Positions 1-9,123 of a DNA stretch of 39,966 nucleotides are shown in pieces. The notes beneath the pieces are model-generated. The model did not search any database, was not told the origin of the DNA, and saw nothing but the letters and a program-made list of their open reading frames with translations. The DNA is taken from NCBI GenBank assembly GCA_937923345.1, contig CAKZVJ010000148.1, positions 1 to 39,966 on the forward strand. The letters are read 5' to 3'. A program made the translations under genes and the position numbers. Source of the stretch: an uncultured Saprospiraceae bacterium. GTDB lineage: Bacteria; Bacteroidota; Bacteroidia; Chitinophagales; Saprospiraceae. The stretch's first letter is position 1; every line of letters starts with the position of its first letter.

Positions 1-119
1 CTCTCCACTCTCCACTCTCCACTCTCCACTCTCCACTCTCCACTCTCCACTCTCCACTCTCCACTCTCCACTCTCCACTCTCCACTCTCCACTCTCCACT
101 CTCCACTCTCCACTCTCCC
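1..119. repeat. Heptanucleotide tandem repeat (CTCTCCA)n
   Basis: About 17 head-to-tail copies of the 7-base unit CTCTCCA run from the window edge, and the last copy carries an extra C. The array may continue beyond the window. One strand is pure C/T/A and the other pure G/A/T. It lies 149 bases upstream of the first gene, and no reading frame of interest crosses it. Such arrays change copy number by slippage; no function is visible here. Confidence 0.95.
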
Positions 120-267
120 AGAATAAACTTTTGTTTTTGTAAATTTTTGCACTGTTTTTTATCTCAAAATCATAAGAAGATTTTTGCCTTAAGAGAGAAT
201 TAGTATATTAGAGGGGCCCTCTCATATTGGGCAATACACATTTTAGGGGATATAAATTTTCAAGTTA

Positions 268-771
268 ATGGATATTCTAAAGGCATCTACGGATTGGGTG
301 AAGTCGGAGCTCTTCTCTACGCCCTTTTTTATTTTATTTGGAATTGGATTTTTGATAGTAAGTATCGGGTTTTGGCAATTGGGGAAAACCGATATGGCGC
401 GAGCGTACATTATTCCCACCTTAGTAGCGGGATCGTTACTCATTACGATTGGGGTAGGGTTATTCTATACCAACAAGACTAGATTTGTAGATTTTTCTAT
501 CGCTTACGAAAAGAATGCATCAGAATTCATTCAGTCAGAGCTAGAGCGCACGAAGGCGACCTTGAAGGAATACGACACCGTTGTATTCAAAGCAATCCCC
601 TTGTTTATGATTGTATGCAGCCTTCTAATTGTATTCATAGATAAGCCCATTTGGCGGGCAAGTGCTATTACAGCAATCGCCATGTTGATTGTGATTTTGT
701 TTATCGATGGTACGGCTAGTGCCAGAGTGGAAAGCTATAGGCAGGAGTTGATGGCTGTAGAGAAGAAATAG
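268..771 (+). CDS. Hypothetical four-helix inner-membrane protein
   Basis: This 167-residue protein has four predicted membrane segments, at about residues 19-37, 48-66, 105-124 and 131-147. A charged soluble loop of about 40 residues (68-104) separates the two pairs. The ATG at 268 is followed directly by a short amphipathic stretch, so the start looks right. I recognise no catalytic motif and no named family. The gene stands alone, with a 166-base gap before the downstream kinase gene, so there is no firm operon evidence. Reading-frame length and the hydrophobicity pattern support a real gene; the function is unknown. Confidence 0.7.
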   Translation: MDILKASTDWVKSELFSTPFFILFGIGFLIVSIGFWQLGKTDMARAYIIPTLVAGSLLITIGVGLFYTNKTRFVDFSIAYEKNASEFIQSELERTKATLKEYDTVVFKAIPLFMIVCSLLIVFIDKPIWRASAITAIAMLIVILFIDGTASARVESYRQELMAVEKK

Positions 772-937
772 GCAGGCAATTAGATTTTATCTGCGGTCAA
801 AAATTATCAGATAGTTCACTTTGTACCTAGTTGATGAGTAATAAAGGGAACGCTTACTAATTTACTCCATATTCCCCAACATGTATAGTCAAGCTGCGTT
901 TTATACATAGAATCATAAAAATACTGATAAAACGCTC

Positions 938-2602
938 ATGCCACAAAATACGCGCATATTCTCCCCAAGCTACCGAAAACGCAAAGCGTACTGGACGGCC
1001 TTTCGCGTATTTATGAGCTATTGCTGGTTAAGGCTGAAAAGCAAATTCTTTGGGAAGAACTACTATAAACGGCATATCAAAAACCTTCACTTGAAGAATG
1101 CGGATCGAGTCAAAGCTGGAATCCAAGAACTACAAGGCTTATTTATAAAGTTTGGTCAGCTTATCTCTAATTTATCCAATGTACTACCTCAAGAATTTCG
1201 CGCACCGCTAGAAGAACTGCAAGACCATGTATCTGCAAAGCCTTTTGAAGAAATAGAGCAAACCATCCAAAAACAGTTAGGTAAAAAACCGTCAGAGATT
1301 TTTTCTAATTTTCAGAAAGAACCCTTAGCAGTGGCCTCCATAGGCCAGGTGCATCGTGCTGAAATAAATGGCCAGCAGGTAGTCGTAAAGATACAACATC
1401 AAAACATAGATGTCATCGCAGGAGCGGATTTGCAGATCTTGAAAAACCTTGTCAAGCTCCATGCTTACTTTATGCATATGGAGGGCCTTGATCACACCTA
1501 CAATCAGGTAGAGCAAATGGTGAAAGAAGAACTGGACTACGCCAAAGAAGCAGAAGCGATGCAGTCCATTTCGGATAATCTAAAAGAAGTACCTGATCTG
1601 CAGATTGTGATTCCCGAGATATATCCTGCTTACAGTACCGCTAAGGTATTGACCATGCACTACTGTGAAGGAACTAATATTAGTCACATAGAAAAATTAA
1701 AAGTTTGGAATCTTGATCTGGAAGATATAGCCACCAGATTGATCAAGCTGTACTGCAAGATGATTGTCAAAGATGGCTTTTATCATGCAGACCCACATCC
1801 TGGAAACATACTAGTCAATTCAGCTGGTGAAATAATACTATTGGATTTTGGGGCAGTGGCGCACTTGACAGAGGCAACGAAAAAGGCATTGCCTGAGTTG
1901 ATAGAGGCCGTGGTGCGAAACGATACAGAGCAAATTGTCAACGCATTGAAGACCATGGGCTTTATAGGTTCAGATAGTGCCTCCAAAAAGTACATCAAAA
2001 AATTGGTCCATATCTTTAAAGAATTTTTAGAAGAGGAAGTTGAATTTGATGGCTTGAACTTTCAAAATATCAAACTCAATTCTGGACTCGCCTCCATAAC
2101 CTCCGTACTAAATAAAGTTGACCTCAAGGATGTGTCTAATAACATCAAAATTCCCAAAGATTATATTCTACTCAATAGAACCTTGGTACTACTGATGGGC
2201 AACGCCTTTCAGCTCGCTCCGACATTAAATGCCATCGACGTTGCACGCCCGTATATCAAAGAGCATGTACTTCAAGAAGAATACAGTTTTACCAATTTGA
2301 TCGTAAAGACACTAAAGAGTCAGATCGCTACGGGCATGTCTCTCCCCGGAGAATTATCTCAATTTTTGAAATCGGCCAACGAAAGCACCCTGGAAAGTGA
2401 GATGACTGAAATGAATCTTACGCTGCAAAGAATTTATTTCTTAGGCAAGCAGTTTTTATGGGTGACGATACTTATTGCTTTGGTGTATTTCTTCATTAAT
2501 TATCCTGCAAGAGACTGGCTGCGCTATTTCAATGGGGGTGCGATAGTGTTTGCGGGTATCATGTTGCTCAAGGCGTTTTATAAAGACTTAAAAAGTAAAT
2601 AA
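938..2602 (+). CDS. ABC1/UbiB-family atypical protein kinase
   Basis: This 554-residue protein has the hallmarks of the ABC1/ADCK/UbiB family. The KxGQ motif is at residues 71-74. An alanine-rich nucleotide loop (AVASIGQVHRA, 131-141) replaces the normal P-loop. The lysine of the ATP site is K151, and an EELDYAKEA stretch lies around 197-205. The catalytic loop HADPHPGN is at 283-290 and the DFG metal motif at 303-305. Two hydrophobic helices near the C-terminus (about 505-525 and 530-547) should anchor it in the inner membrane, as in UbiB. Family members support ubiquinone synthesis or lipid handling through ATPase or kinase activity. Bacteroidota normally make menaquinone, so a classical UbiB role is doubtful, and I give no gene symbol. 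Confidence 0.9.
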   Translation: MPQNTRIFSPSYRKRKAYWTAFRVFMSYCWLRLKSKFFGKNYYKRHIKNLHLKNADRVKAGIQELQGLFIKFGQLISNLSNVLPQEFRAPLEELQDHVSAKPFEEIEQTIQKQLGKKPSEIFSNFQKEPLAVASIGQVHRAEINGQQVVVKIQHQNIDVIAGADLQILKNLVKLHAYFMHMEGLDHTYNQVEQMVKEELDYAKEAEAMQSISDNLKEVPDLQIVIPEIYPAYSTAKVLTMHYCEGTNISHIEKLKVWNLDLEDIATRLIKLYCKMIVKDGFYHADPHPGNILVNSAGEIILLDFGAVAHLTEATKKALPELIEAVVRNDTEQIVNALKTMGFIGSDSASKKYIKKLVHIFKEFLEEEVEFDGLNFQNIKLNSGLASITSVLNKVDLKDVSNNIKIPKDYILLNRTLVLLMGNAFQLAPTLNAIDVARPYIKEHVLQEEYSFTNLIVKTLKSQIATGMSLPGELSQFLKSANESTLESEMTEMNLTLQRIYFLGKQFLWVTILIALVYFFINYPARDWLRYFNGGAIVFAGIMLLKAFYKDLKSK

Positions 2603-2653
2603 AGAAAAAAGGGGCTTAGTTGTCTCACCTATATTTTGCGTATTTTCAGCGTG

Positions 2654-3244
2654 ATGAAAAATCTAGTCTACTTCTTTTTGTTATTTGTTTTTGCCTGTCA
2701 GGATAATGGTTCGGCGATAAATGAATATGCTATCCTCAAATCAAAAAAGTACGTAGAAGCGATTTATGAAGATGTAAAATTGCCAGAAGGAATAACAAAC
2801 AGAGATACCCTTCAAGTACATATTGATAAAGGCGAATTCATAAATTTCGAACACCTTGTTCAGGAATCTGGAAGAGCGCTCAAATTATTTTATCTGTCGA
2901 AATTTGAGAAAGATAATTCTTTGGACATAACACTCAACTATGAAGTAAGATTAGACTCCATTGTATATCTAGATACTGTCAATAGGAAAATTGTAGAAGT
3001 TAAGACCTTCACAATTGATGGTGAAAACTATGATATTGTAAAAAGATCATCATGTATTTTTTGTAAAAGAATGCCAAATGTAAGTGAATTTTATGCAGAC
3101 AATTTTGGATTATTAATGAGTCTCTCAACCTTCAAAACAAGCAAGTTAATTGAGTTGGAAGGTGTGCATAATCCTAATTTGATTGAGAAATTAATCTCCG
3201 CTATAGAGAGAGATTCAGATTTTTATGCGCTACCATTTGAGTAA
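2654..3244 (+). CDS. Hypothetical lipoprotein
   Basis: This is a secreted lipoprotein of about 196 residues. The open frame extends to a TTG at 2636, but the ATG at 2654 starts a clean signal peptide (MKNLVYFFLLFVFAC), with the Cys as the probable lipidation site, so I chose it. The mature part is hydrophilic and rich in acidic and lysine residues. It has a CIFC pair near residues 135-138 and no motif I recognise. It follows the kinase gene by about 50 bases on the same strand and could be co-transcribed. Function unknown. Confidence 0.65.
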   Translation: MKNLVYFFLLFVFACQDNGSAINEYAILKSKKYVEAIYEDVKLPEGITNRDTLQVHIDKGEFINFEHLVQESGRALKLFYLSKFEKDNSLDITLNYEVRLDSIVYLDTVNRKIVEVKTFTIDGENYDIVKRSSCIFCKRMPNVSEFYADNFGLLMSLSTFKTSKLIELEGVHNPNLIEKLISAIERDSDFYALPFE

Positions 3245-3283
3245 AAATCATATAAGGGGTATTTCATAAATCTGTATACAGAC

Positions 3284-3393
3284 TCCGTAGGAAAAACCGC
3301 GATAGGGATATGTAAGGTAGCCTCCTCAAGAGGCTAGTCCCGCGGACCGCAGCGAACGCGGAGCCTGAAGGAGCCCGGCCATCGCCCAAAAAA
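3284..3393 (-). repeat. GC-rich structured intergenic element (copy F, weakest member)
   Basis: A GC-rich island sits in an otherwise AT-rich 310-base gap. It contains a perfect 7-bp stem, TAGCCTC (3318-3324) with GAGGCTA (3330-3336), and CCGCG (3340-3344) paired with CGCGG (3357-3361). Read on the minus strand it opens with GGGCGATGGCCGGGCT and ends CCCTATCGCGG. That last 11-mer also ends the element at 39786-39943, which is why I assign it to the same family. Its core is diverged. The rest of the gap holds short CAATTATCAATG-type direct repeats around 3395-3450 and the 8-bp repeat listed separately. Confidence 0.5.
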
Positions 3394-3520
3394 ATACAAT
3401 TATCAATGGGTCTCTTTCAGAGACAATTATCAATGTTCAATTACCAATGATTAATGCTTTTCTCCCGTGTTCAAAAAAAAGCAAATTGGGGCTTAGAAAT
3501 AGATTGCTGTTTTCTGCCTT

Positions 3521-3544
3521 ATACCTAGATACCTAGACACCTAG
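3521..3544. repeat. Three 8-bp direct repeats (ATACCTAG)
   Basis: The units are ATACCTAG, ATACCTAG and ACACCTAG, back to back, just beyond the 3' end of the minus-strand permease gene. They are short and AT-rich with no clear function. Confidence 0.6.
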
Positions 3545-3554
3545 TCCCCTGACT

Positions 3555-6071
3555 CTAAACGTTTCTCAACACCTCCAGCGGACTACGCTTCACCACATCG
3601 CGACTATTCCACAGCCCAATCGCTACGGTAAGCAAAACGATGAAAAAGAAGATGCCGATAATCGGGAGCCAGTTCAAATCAAAGTCGAGCTCGAAGACGA
3701 ACTTGGCTAGGAGGAAGCTACCAGCAACCGCTAGCAAGATACCCGTCAAAGCGGACAAGGAGCCGAGTGCAGTGTATTCCACAGCGTTGATGCGATATAT
3801 TTTCTTTTCGACGGCACCAAGCGTACGCAGTAAAACACTCTCGCGAATCCGCTGAAACTTGGATAAGAACAGCGAACTGATGAGGACAATAAGGCCAATA
3901 AGAATACTGAAACCCGCCATGAATTTGATGACGTAGCTCACCTTGGTGATGATGTCGTTGAGTGTCGCAAGGATATTGCCGAGATCGATGACTGAGGCAT
4001 TGGGCATGGCCTTGACCACGTCATTGCGAAAGTCTGCGGTGACTTGCTTGTTGGGCGACTTGGTGACGAGTATCATAAACTGAGGAGCCTGCTCGAGCAC
4101 ACCGGTAGGGAAGAGAATAAAAAACCGCGACTCCATCTTTCGGAAATTGATCTCGCGAAAACTACCCACGTAGGTTTTAAGCAAGGCACCCTGGACATTC
4201 CAAACCATCTCGTCGCCAAGCGATAAGTCAAGACCCCGCGCATATCGCTGATCGAGAGAAATCATAATCGAATCTCCGCCATCATGCACACCAGTATACT
4301 TTCCTTCGATGAGTTCTTCGTCGGGAGACATCTCTGCCTGATAACTCACGCGCGCCTCTCTGCTCGTGGCACGACGAGAAACTCTGACAGTAGTATCCCG
4401 GAGCCATTCTTTTTTGGTTTTACCTTTCCATCCAGTGAGTTCCATGGTGACCACGGGCACGTGTTGGATGACGGGCATGTCATGCGATTGCGCTATAGAT
4501 TCCATTGCCTCTTTCTGGCTAGCCTCTATGCCGAATACGATGGTGTTGGGTTGGTTGCCGGCACCCATACTTTCGACATTGCCGAGTATGAGTCCTTGTA
4601 AGATAAATAGTAGAGTCAATATGCCTGTTCCCAATCCGATCGAGACGATTAGAGTTTGCGTTTGGTTATTCGGTCTATACAGATTGGCGAGTCCCTGGCG
4701 TAAGACAAAACTCCCACCTTGTGGAAAAAATTTCTTGACAGACCAGGTCACTAATTTTGCGACTCCAAATAAGACCAAGAATGCGACCAATATCCCGATG
4801 GTAAATAGGGCAGCATCTTTTATAGACTCGGTCAAGGAGTACATAAATCCAGATACGGTCAAGGCGATGAGTACGTACACCAGCCAGCGCAAAGGATCTG
4901 CTTTGACCGGTTCGTCACTGATCCGCAAAGTTTTGAGCGGTGTGATATTTCGGACGCCAAGCAGAGGACCTAGTGCAAATAAAGTAGTAATCAGTACCCC
5001 CATGAAAAATCCTTTGATGCTCGCACTCGTCGACACGGTCATGTTGACCTCGTAGGGCAAAAATCCTTTGAGTACGATAGGCAATACAACTTGAATAAGA
5101 CTACCAATGAGGACGCCTAATAATACACTCAGCGTACCGAGAAAAAATATTTGTAAGAAATACACCATGAAGGCTTCTTCTCCTTTCATGCCGAGACAGC
5201 GCAAGATGGCGATGCTTTGTACTTTTGTCTTGACGTAGATGAGTACGCTACTCGCGACCCCGATGCAGGCGAGCAGTAAAGAGATTAGCGCTACGATGTT
5301 TAGAAAATTATTGAGGTTGGAAAACGCTTCTTGCAGATTTTCTCTTTGATCTTCGATGGTGGTGACACGCATCCCCTCGTTGCGCAACATCCTCCTTCTG
5401 GAGTCCTCCCATTCGTCGAGGTCGATGTCTCCATCGACTTTGTAGTAGTTTTTATAATTGACCAAGGAGCCTGGCTGTAGGAGATTAGTCGCCGCTACTT
5501 GATCCCCTCCTATATATACGGAGGGCGCAAAAGAGGTGCCGACATCTACGTTGCCAAAGGCGTTCATCAGCCTACCCTGTATGAGAAATGTCTGATCGCC
5601 CAACTTGATGGAGTCACCCACTTGGAGCTTGTACTGTATCATCATGCCGTCATCCACCAGCGCATTCGCACCAGTCTTATAAGTGTTGGCTGCCGAGTTA
5701 GGTTCGGTGATGAGCTTACCATAATATGGGAAGTCCCCAGTCAATCCCTTGAGTCGTACAAACTGACTTTGGTCTACACTTGGCAGATACGACATGGAGA
5801 ACAATTCCACCTCGGTAGATTTTTCAGAAGGAATAGAATCAAGAGCAGCGAGCAGTGATTCGGGAATGGGCTTGTTGCCGCCGACAGTCATGTCTGCTCC
5901 CAACAGGGACTTGGATTGATTGTCGATGTCGCGGACTAGATTGTCGTTAAACGAATTGATGGCGACCAGTGCCGCCACACCCAAGATGATCGAGGACATA
6001 AATAGCAACAACTTAGACCTGTCTTTTCTGCTATCGCGGATGGCCGTTTTTACGATGAGAGACCCATTCAT
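3555..6071 (-). CDS. FtsX/YbbP-type ABC transporter permease
   Basis: This is an 838-residue permease with the duplicated FtsX layout. There is a first helix near residues 22-42, a large extracytoplasmic MacB-like domain, and three helices with the FtsX core (about 250-375). Extra central helices follow (about 395-440 and 470-490), then a second extracytoplasmic domain and a final FtsX core (about 715-830) with the typical LLRTLGA cytoplasmic loop. It shares one base with the stop of the ATPase gene (TAATG at 6071), so the two are translationally coupled. Size, topology and the neighbouring TesA-like gene match the YbbA-YbbP system of enterobacteria. Such type VII ABC systems work on envelope lipids or lipoproteins. 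The true substrate is not visible. Confidence 0.9.
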   Translation of the reverse strand: MNGSLIVKTAIRDSRKDRSKLLLFMSSIILGVAALVAINSFNDNLVRDIDNQSKSLLGADMTVGGNKPIPESLLAALDSIPSEKSTEVELFSMSYLPSVDQSQFVRLKGLTGDFPYYGKLITEPNSAANTYKTGANALVDDGMMIQYKLQVGDSIKLGDQTFLIQGRLMNAFGNVDVGTSFAPSVYIGGDQVAATNLLQPGSLVNYKNYYKVDGDIDLDEWEDSRRRMLRNEGMRVTTIEDQRENLQEAFSNLNNFLNIVALISLLLACIGVASSVLIYVKTKVQSIAILRCLGMKGEEAFMVYFLQIFFLGTLSVLLGVLIGSLIQVVLPIVLKGFLPYEVNMTVSTSASIKGFFMGVLITTLFALGPLLGVRNITPLKTLRISDEPVKADPLRWLVYVLIALTVSGFMYSLTESIKDAALFTIGILVAFLVLFGVAKLVTWSVKKFFPQGGSFVLRQGLANLYRPNNQTQTLIVSIGLGTGILTLLFILQGLILGNVESMGAGNQPNTIVFGIEASQKEAMESIAQSHDMPVIQHVPVVTMELTGWKGKTKKEWLRDTTVRVSRRATSREARVSYQAEMSPDEELIEGKYTGVHDGGDSIMISLDQRYARGLDLSLGDEMVWNVQGALLKTYVGSFREINFRKMESRFFILFPTGVLEQAPQFMILVTKSPNKQVTADFRNDVVKAMPNASVIDLGNILATLNDIITKVSYVIKFMAGFSILIGLIVLISSLFLSKFQRIRESVLLRTLGAVEKKIYRINAVEYTALGSLSALTGILLAVAGSFLLAKFVFELDFDLNWLPIIGIFFFIVLLTVAIGLWNSRDVVKRSPLEVLRNV

Positions 6072-6763
6072 TAGCTTGCTGTCGTTTTGATAGATTGATC
6101 ACTTATGATTTTTCCACCCTTGAGTTTGATGATGCGGTCCGTCTTGTTAGCGAGCTCCAGATCATGCGTGACGATCACGAGGGTCGTCTTCATTTCTTGG
6201 TTGAGATCAAATAATAATTTCTCTACGATGCTCCCCGTCTCTTCATCCAGATTTCCTGTCGGCTCATCGGCAAACAGGATTTCTGGATCATTGCTAAACG
6301 CGCGCGCTAGCGATACCCGCTGTTGCTCCCCACCGGACAGTTGGCTAGGGTAGTGGTCATGACGACCGCCAAGACCGACCCGCTCGAGTAGGTCGATGGC
6401 TTTGGCCTTTGCACCTTTCGCCCGGCCTTGGAGTTCGAGTGGGATCATCACATTTTCAAGCGCTGTCAAAGTAGGCAGCAATTGAAAATTTTGAAAAATA
6501 AATCCCACTTTACGATTACGCAGTGCTGCCTTTTCGTTTTCTGTCATCTGACTGATCGGCTCTCCGGCCAAGTTGAGTAGCCCACTACTCGGATTGTCAA
6601 GCCCAGCGCACAGTCCCAATAGAGTCGTTTTGCCAGAGCCAGATGGCCCTACGATAGAGAGAATCTCTCCCTTATCCACCGTGAAGTTGACATTGTCCAA
6701 AACCGTCAAGTCCTTATTGACTCCTTTATATATTTTAAAAATCTCCTTTGCTTCGAGAATCAT
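6071..6763 (-). CDS. LolD/YbbA-type ABC transporter ATPase
   Basis: This 230-residue nucleotide-binding subunit has every motif intact: Walker A GPSGSGKTT at 39-47, Q-loop Gln at 91, signature LSGGEQQ at 142-148, Walker B ending in FADE at 164-167, and switch His at 200. It belongs to the LolD/MacB/YbbA group. It precedes and overlaps the FtsX-type permease by one base and should supply ATP hydrolysis to it. The gene is divergent from the SGNH-hydrolase gene across a 165-base control region, the same arrangement as ybbA and tesA in E. coli. Confidence 0.92.
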   Translation of the reverse strand: MILEAKEIFKIYKGVNKDLTVLDNVNFTVDKGEILSIVGPSGSGKTTLLGLCAGLDNPSSGLLNLAGEPISQMTENEKAALRNRKVGFIFQNFQLLPTLTALENVMIPLELQGRAKGAKAKAIDLLERVGLGGRHDHYPSQLSGGEQQRVSLARAFSNDPEILFADEPTGNLDEETGSIVEKLLFDLNQEMKTTLVIVTHDLELANKTDRIIKLKGGKIISDQSIKTTAS

Positions 6764-6928
6764 GTGATTTATATTGTCTTTATTTTACGGCCTAAGATAC
6801 CGTATTGGTTTGACTTGTAGTTTTGTAGGTGTCGTCTGTGGTCCGGCTATTTGTTTTCCACTAAACAGTACGGACTTACAACCAATAAAACGTAAATTCG
6901 TTTTAAGAATCAATAGACTATTCTACAA

Positions 6929-7681
6929 ATGAACGATTATCCTATACGAATGCAAAAAATGGCTCAAGTTACTTTGTTTAGATTTCATGGGCCTTCGCTC
7001 ACGAGCATGTTGGCGCTGTTAGGGCTTGCCTTGTGTACATGGACTTGTGGAGCAGATGCCTCAACAGCAAATACCCCCAAGGAGGAGGACAAAACGATGG
7101 CAAAAAAGGAGACGGAAAAGGCCAAGTCGGATAAGAAAGTGGTGCTCTTCTATGGAGACAGTCTTACGGCGGGCTACGGCTTGGAGGATGACCAATCTTT
7201 TCCTTCACGCATCGAGGACAAGATAGATTCTCTGGCGCTTGACTACACAGTGGTCAATGCCGGTCTGAGTGGCGAGACGACCTCTGGTGGCCTCCAGCGT
7301 TTGGATTGGGTGATGAAGCAAAAGGTCGATATCTTCTTTCTCGAGCTGGGCGCCAATGATATGCTTCGAGGATTGCCGCTTGAAGAAACGCGCAAAAATT
7401 TGTCTGCCATCATCACCAAAGTAAAAGCTAAAAACGCCAATATCAAAATCGCCCTCTGCGAGATGATGGCTGCCCCGAATATGGGCGACGACTACGTCAA
7501 GGCCTTCAATCAGATATTCAAGGACCTCGCCAAGGAGCACAACATTACTTTTGTGCCCTTCTTTTTGGATGGCGTCGCTGGACATCCAGATCTATTATTG
7601 AGAGACGGCAAGCACCCCAATGCAAAAGGCCAAATCATCGCAGCAGACAATATATGGAAGGTACTCGAGGGGATGCTGTAA
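6929..7681 (+). CDS. tesA: TesA-like SGNH-hydrolase (arylesterase/acyl thioesterase), secreted
   Basis: This is a GDSL/SGNH esterase of up to 250 residues. Block I is GDSLTAGYG with nucleophile Ser78. Block II is NAGLSGET (110-117). Block III is GANDMLRG with oxyanion Asn143. Block V is DGKHPNAKG with Asp226 and His229. All catalytic residues are present. The N-terminus carries a hydrophobic export segment (about 24-40), followed by a Lys/Glu-rich linker before the enzyme domain at about 70. Cys36 or Cys40 could be lipidated, but neither sits in a strong lipobox. ATGs at 6950 and 6959 are alternative starts. The divergent YbbA/YbbP neighbours support TesA identity and a periplasmic job on acyl esters or thioesters. 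Confidence 0.88.
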   Translation: MNDYPIRMQKMAQVTLFRFHGPSLTSMLALLGLALCTWTCGADASTANTPKEEDKTMAKKETEKAKSDKKVVLFYGDSLTAGYGLEDDQSFPSRIEDKIDSLALDYTVVNAGLSGETTSGGLQRLDWVMKQKVDIFFLELGANDMLRGLPLEETRKNLSAIITKVKAKNANIKIALCEMMAAPNMGDDYVKAFNQIFKDLAKEHNITFVPFFLDGVAGHPDLLLRDGKHPNAKGQIIAADNIWKVLEGML

Positions 7682-7715
7682 GTTCCTGATCTTATGATTT
7701 TTTGTTTGGAGCCAT

Positions 7716-7779
7716 CCCCACCATTAGAGACCAGTAGAGACGAGGCGCGCCTCGTCTCTACTGGTCTCTAATGGTGGGG
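7716..7779. repeat. Perfect 64-bp palindrome
   Basis: Two 32-base arms (7716-7747 and 7748-7779) are exact reverse complements with no spacer. The centre reads CGAGGCG/CGCCTCG. Inside each arm is the block GTAGAGACG or its complement CGTCTCTAC, the core of a small palindrome family also seen at 20520-20541 and 20835-20857. It lies 35 bases after the esterase stop. It has no T-run, so it is not a standard terminator. It would extrude as a cruciform or fold as a very stable RNA hairpin. Confidence 0.97.
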
Positions 7780-7925
7780 TCGTGTCATCCGCTTGTATTC
7801 CTAGCCCTAGGGATCTATTCAGGTATGCACTAGATGCGTATTCGCTCGCTCGCTCATCCACCTCTAGCACGACCTTCATTGAATCCCTAGCACTACTCAT
7901 ATCGCTACTACCACTTGGCTGGGGG
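7780..7925 (+). repeat. Structured dispersed element, copy A
   Basis: The element begins at the edge of the 64-bp palindrome with GTGTCATCCGCTTGTA and ends near TATCGCTACTACC. The central stem pairs CTAGGGAT (7807-7814) with ATCCCTAG (7883-7890) and can extend through TCA/TGA after a bulge. The blocks TTCAGG, CGTATTCGCTC and GCTCATCC match the copy at 39786-39943 read on the minus strand. It fills the gap before the next gene; the last ~100 bases of the gap are plain AT-rich DNA. Confidence 0.75.
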
Positions 7926-8023
7926 GAAATATTTGGTATTACAAAGTTTAAATAAAGAAGAGCGAAGTATTTTTTTTATATTAGACATTAAATTAAAACA
8001 GCGTTCTAATCAATCAAAAAAAA

Positions 8024-9052
8024 GTGATAAAAAAGACAATAAAATATATTGCATACATACTCATTACGTATGTACTTTTTTGTTTACTTACTCCTTTCAA
8101 CAAACATCTTAGAAATAGATCTATCCAAAATCAAATATCCTATTTGTCAAGCATATTAGAGGAAGGCTATGACGACAAACTGCAACGAAGATTTCCAGAA
8201 GGCAAAGTGTTTAGCAATTCCCTTTTAGCCCTATCCACCATAGAGTATTGTGAAAAGAATGGAAGTCAAAATGCAGAATACGCCAAGATTGTGGACCGCT
8301 GCATCAAGAGGATTCAATCTGATAGATCCAAGCGTGTATTTAATAAAAATATGATTCCTGAGTATGGAATGTTTTTTAATGGCTGGTCCAATTTTGTATA
8401 CTCGACTTATATAGATAGTCAACTATTCAAATACTCTTCCATATCAGAGAAAGTAAATCATGCATCACAGCAAATAGAAAATAGCTTAAGTACAACGCAA
8501 AGGGATAGTCTGCGAATTTTGGATTCTTATCCCATCTCAAATTGGCCCGCAGATAATTTGATAGGAGTGATTTCTTTGAGAGATACCCAACTGCAAAAGA
8601 ATTGGTTAAACAAAATCTTTGACGGCGCAACCCATCCATCTGGTTTGATAAATCATGCTGGAAGCAATCAGTCAAAAATAAGAGGATCGTCTAATGCAAT
8701 GATGCTATATTGTTTAAGTGAGGTAGCTTATGAGGGCGTGACAGAATATAATACTAAGTATAAAGATATCTTTGTAGACGAATATTTGGGCATTCAACTG
8801 GTGAAGGAGAATGTAGATGCTTCTAATGCCATGGATGTGGATTCGGGCCCTGTAGTGCTAGGATATGGTGCTTCGGCAACCATTATGAATATAAAGGCGC
8901 AAGCTAGCTTGAAGAGCTCCAAAGCTAAACGTACTTGGGCAGCTATGAATATCATAGGACTCCCTGTAAATATTTTTAACAGAAAATTCTACATCTTTAA
9001 GAAAGAGCCAATGCTAGATCTCTTTATGTTATGGGGGAGTGTTGAATTGTGA
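8024..9052 (+). CDS. Unknown membrane-anchored protein, probable all-helical domain
   Basis: This 342-residue protein starts at a GTG; no ATG lies nearby in frame. One N-terminal membrane helix (about 7-24) is followed by a long soluble part rich in aromatic and small residues. Conserved-looking stretches are PEYGMFFNGWSNFVYS (about 111-126), SNWPADNLIGVISL, HPSGLINHAG and DSGPVVLGYGASAT. Their spacing is reminiscent of helical-toroid proteins, but I cannot name a family with confidence. It sits alone between a structured repeat and a hydrolase gene on the same strand. A real gene is likely from its length and composition; the activity is unknown. Confidence 0.7.
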   Translation: MIKKTIKYIAYILITYVLFCLLTPFNKHLRNRSIQNQISYLSSILEEGYDDKLQRRFPEGKVFSNSLLALSTIEYCEKNGSQNAEYAKIVDRCIKRIQSDRSKRVFNKNMIPEYGMFFNGWSNFVYSTYIDSQLFKYSSISEKVNHASQQIENSLSTTQRDSLRILDSYPISNWPADNLIGVISLRDTQLQKNWLNKIFDGATHPSGLINHAGSNQSKIRGSSNAMMLYCLSEVAYEGVTEYNTKYKDIFVDEYLGIQLVKENVDASNAMDVDSGPVVLGYGASATIMNIKAQASLKSSKAKRTWAAMNIIGLPVNIFNRKFYIFKKEPMLDLFMLWGSVEL

Positions 9053-9123
9053 GGGGGTGTGCTATAAGGATTATAAGTATTTTTTAAAATAAAGCTATAG
9101 CTTTAAATGTGTTAAGTTTAATA

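Noticed and set aside
3640..5858. Several plus-strand frames opposite the permease gene
   Set aside because: They are antisense shadows of a well-supported 838-codon gene and match no family.
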